Below are positions 13,558-14,184 of a stretch of DNA of 14,184 nt, piece by piece. The stretch is from CAZXBB01 sp964638815 (GTDB taxonomy: Bacteria; Planctomycetota; Phycisphaerae; Phycisphaerales; SM1A02), in NCBI GenBank assembly GCA_964638815.1, contig CAZXBB010000288.1, positions 1-14,184 of the forward strand, read 5' to 3'. The translations under genes and the position numbers were made by a program. A model generated the notes under the pieces. That model made no database searches. It was not told where the DNA came from and was given only the letters and a program-made list of their open reading frames with translations. Every line of letters begins with the position of its first letter. Positions within the stretch are counted from its first letter, which is position 1.

Positions 13558-14118
13558 TTGAGCCCGCACCGTTCCGTCCTGCTCGCATCCGTGATCGCGG
13601 CCCTCGCCGGCTGCGCCGGTCGCCCCACGGGGATCGATCTGGACGGGCGCCGCGTCGATCCGCTCGCCACGCCCAACGCGACCGCCACCGTCATGATCTT
13701 CGTCATGGCGGACTGTCCGATCGCGAACCGCTTCGCGCCGGAGATCGGCCGCCTCCACGACCGCTTCGCCGCCGAGGGCGTGGACTTCTGGCTGGTGTAC
13801 GCCGACCCGGCCGCCACGCCTGAGCGGATCCGCGAGCACATGGCCGAGTACCGGTACGCATGCCTCGCGCTCCGCGATCCCGGGCACGCCCTCGTGGATC
13901 GGGCGGGGGCGACCATCTCGCCCGAGGCCGCCGTGTTCACGGCCGACGGGCGCCTGGTCTACCGCGGGCGCATCAACGACCGCTTCGTCGAATGGGGCCG
14001 CACGCGGGTCGCCCCGACGAAGCACGATCTCGCCGAGGCGGTCGAGCGCGTGCTCGACGGCGAGGCGGACGAGCTCGTGACGACCCCGGCCGTCGGCTGC
14101 TACCTGGTGGACCTCTGA
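13558..14118 (+). CDS. Redoxin-like thioredoxin-fold lipoprotein
   Basis: From TTG 13558 the product is 186 residues. This start gives a clean lipoprotein signal (MSPHRSVLLASVIAALAGC) with lipobox LAGC and Cys19 as the lipidated residue; starts at 13531 or 13534 would put extra charged residues in front. The mature part is a peroxiredoxin/thioredoxin-like fold: VMIFVMADCPIANRF with Cys53 in a C-P-I-A active site (no second Cys of a CxxC), VDFWLVYADP, YRYACLALRDP, and SPEAAVFTADGRLVYRGRIND (last part has the family's conserved G-R-I-x-D). A final Cys181 lies in TPAVGCYL, a C-terminal pattern I recognise from redoxin-domain proteins in Planctomycetota and relatives. The protein probably acts outside the cytoplasmic membrane in thiol redox work. 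The stop overlaps the next gene (TGATG). Confidence 0.87.
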   Translation: MSPHRSVLLASVIAALAGCAGRPTGIDLDGRRVDPLATPNATATVMIFVMADCPIANRFAPEIGRLHDRFAAEGVDFWLVYADPAATPERIREHMAEYRYACLALRDPGHALVDRAGATISPEAAVFTADGRLVYRGRINDRFVEWGRTRVAPTKHDLAEAVERVLDGEADELVTTPAVGCYLVDL

Positions 14119-14184
14119 TGCTGCGCACCCGTCCCGTCCGTCCCATGCCCGACGCGCTCGCCGCGATCGCCGCGCTCGCGGTCG
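14118..14184 (+). CDS. Start of an unidentified exported or membrane protein, 3' truncated
   Basis: Only 22 codons are visible: MLRTRPVRPMPDALAAIAAL and two more residues. The ATG shares one base with the redoxin stop and has GGTGGA at 14106-14111, 6 nt upstream. The Arg-rich start followed by an Ala/Leu-rich stretch looks like a signal peptide or signal anchor. In organisms with this redoxin type the next gene is often a heme- or copper-containing oxidoreductase, but nothing in the visible part shows that. Confidence 0.6.
   Translation, partial: MLRTRPVRPMPDALAAIAALAV

Noticed and set aside
11953..14025. A 690-codon open frame on the minus strand
   Set aside because: It lies antisense to the two CNNM genes and the redoxin gene, which have clear family motifs. 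Its translation is rich in Arg, Asp, His and Gly without any fold-like pattern, as expected from GC-rich shadow frames.
1..14184. CRISPR array, tRNA, rRNA, insertion sequence or prophage
   Set aside because: No spaced direct repeats of CRISPR type, no tRNA cloverleaf or rRNA core sequence, and no transposase or integrase motif were seen on reading the window.

Overview
The window is high-GC and gene-dense DNA from a bacterial chromosome, with no rRNA, tRNA, CRISPR array, transposase or phage gene that I can see. The gene content suggests a Planctomycetota-type organism, perhaps Phycisphaerae-like: a long NfeD, a short NfeD and a flotillin-like FloA in one cluster, a Tat-exported glycosylasparaginase, and a lipoprotein thioredoxin-fold protein ending in a TPAVGCY-type motif. 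This assignment is inference from gene style, not from a marker gene.

Layout. (1) Bases 1-3189, plus strand: the 3' part of a long NfeD membrane protease, a short NfeD joined to it by a one-base TGATG overlap, and floA. (2) Bases 3190-3343: a non-coding spacer with small hairpins, a degenerate heptanucleotide repeat and an orphan AGGAGG-GTG start signal. (3) Bases 3344-5070, plus strand: a family 2 glycosyltransferase and a flippase-like multi-spanning protein overlapping by GTGA, probably a lipid-linked sugar module. (4) Bases 5093-7898, minus strand: a Tat-exported N4-(beta-N-acetylglucosaminyl)-L-asparaginase followed 10 bp later by a CstA-family transporter. (5) Bases 8059-8797, minus strand: two small membrane proteins, a DUF4190-like protein then a DUF2752 protein. 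(6) Bases 9027-13497, plus strand: a tight four-gene run of DegT-family PLP aminotransferase, PlsC-like acyltransferase, full-length CNNM/CorC transporter, and a shorter CNNM-CBS paralogue without the CorC C-terminal domain. (7) Bases 13558-14184, plus strand: a redoxin-like lipoprotein that starts at TTG and overlaps by TGATG the start of a further exported or membrane protein cut by the window end.

How the genes work together. NfeD/FloA is an established membrane-microdomain module. The glycosyltransferase and flippase-like pair probably makes and moves or uses a polyprenyl-phosphate sugar. The asparaginase and CstA pair suggests cleavage of GlcNAc-Asn linkages outside the cytoplasm and uptake of small amino acid, peptide or keto acid products. 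The aminotransferase and acyltransferase pair suggests amino-sugar or lipid modification at the envelope, and the CNNM pair suggests divalent cation transport. Most of the window therefore serves the envelope. Translational coupling (ATGA, GTGA and TGATG overlaps) is the dominant organisation.

I did not find a convincing new defence, mobile or RNA-guided system. The points most worth a second look are the asymmetric CNNM pair, the asparaginase-CstA operon with a possible leaderless promoter, the start correction of the redoxin lipoprotein, the G-rich 12-bp tandem repeat, and the heptanucleotide repeat.
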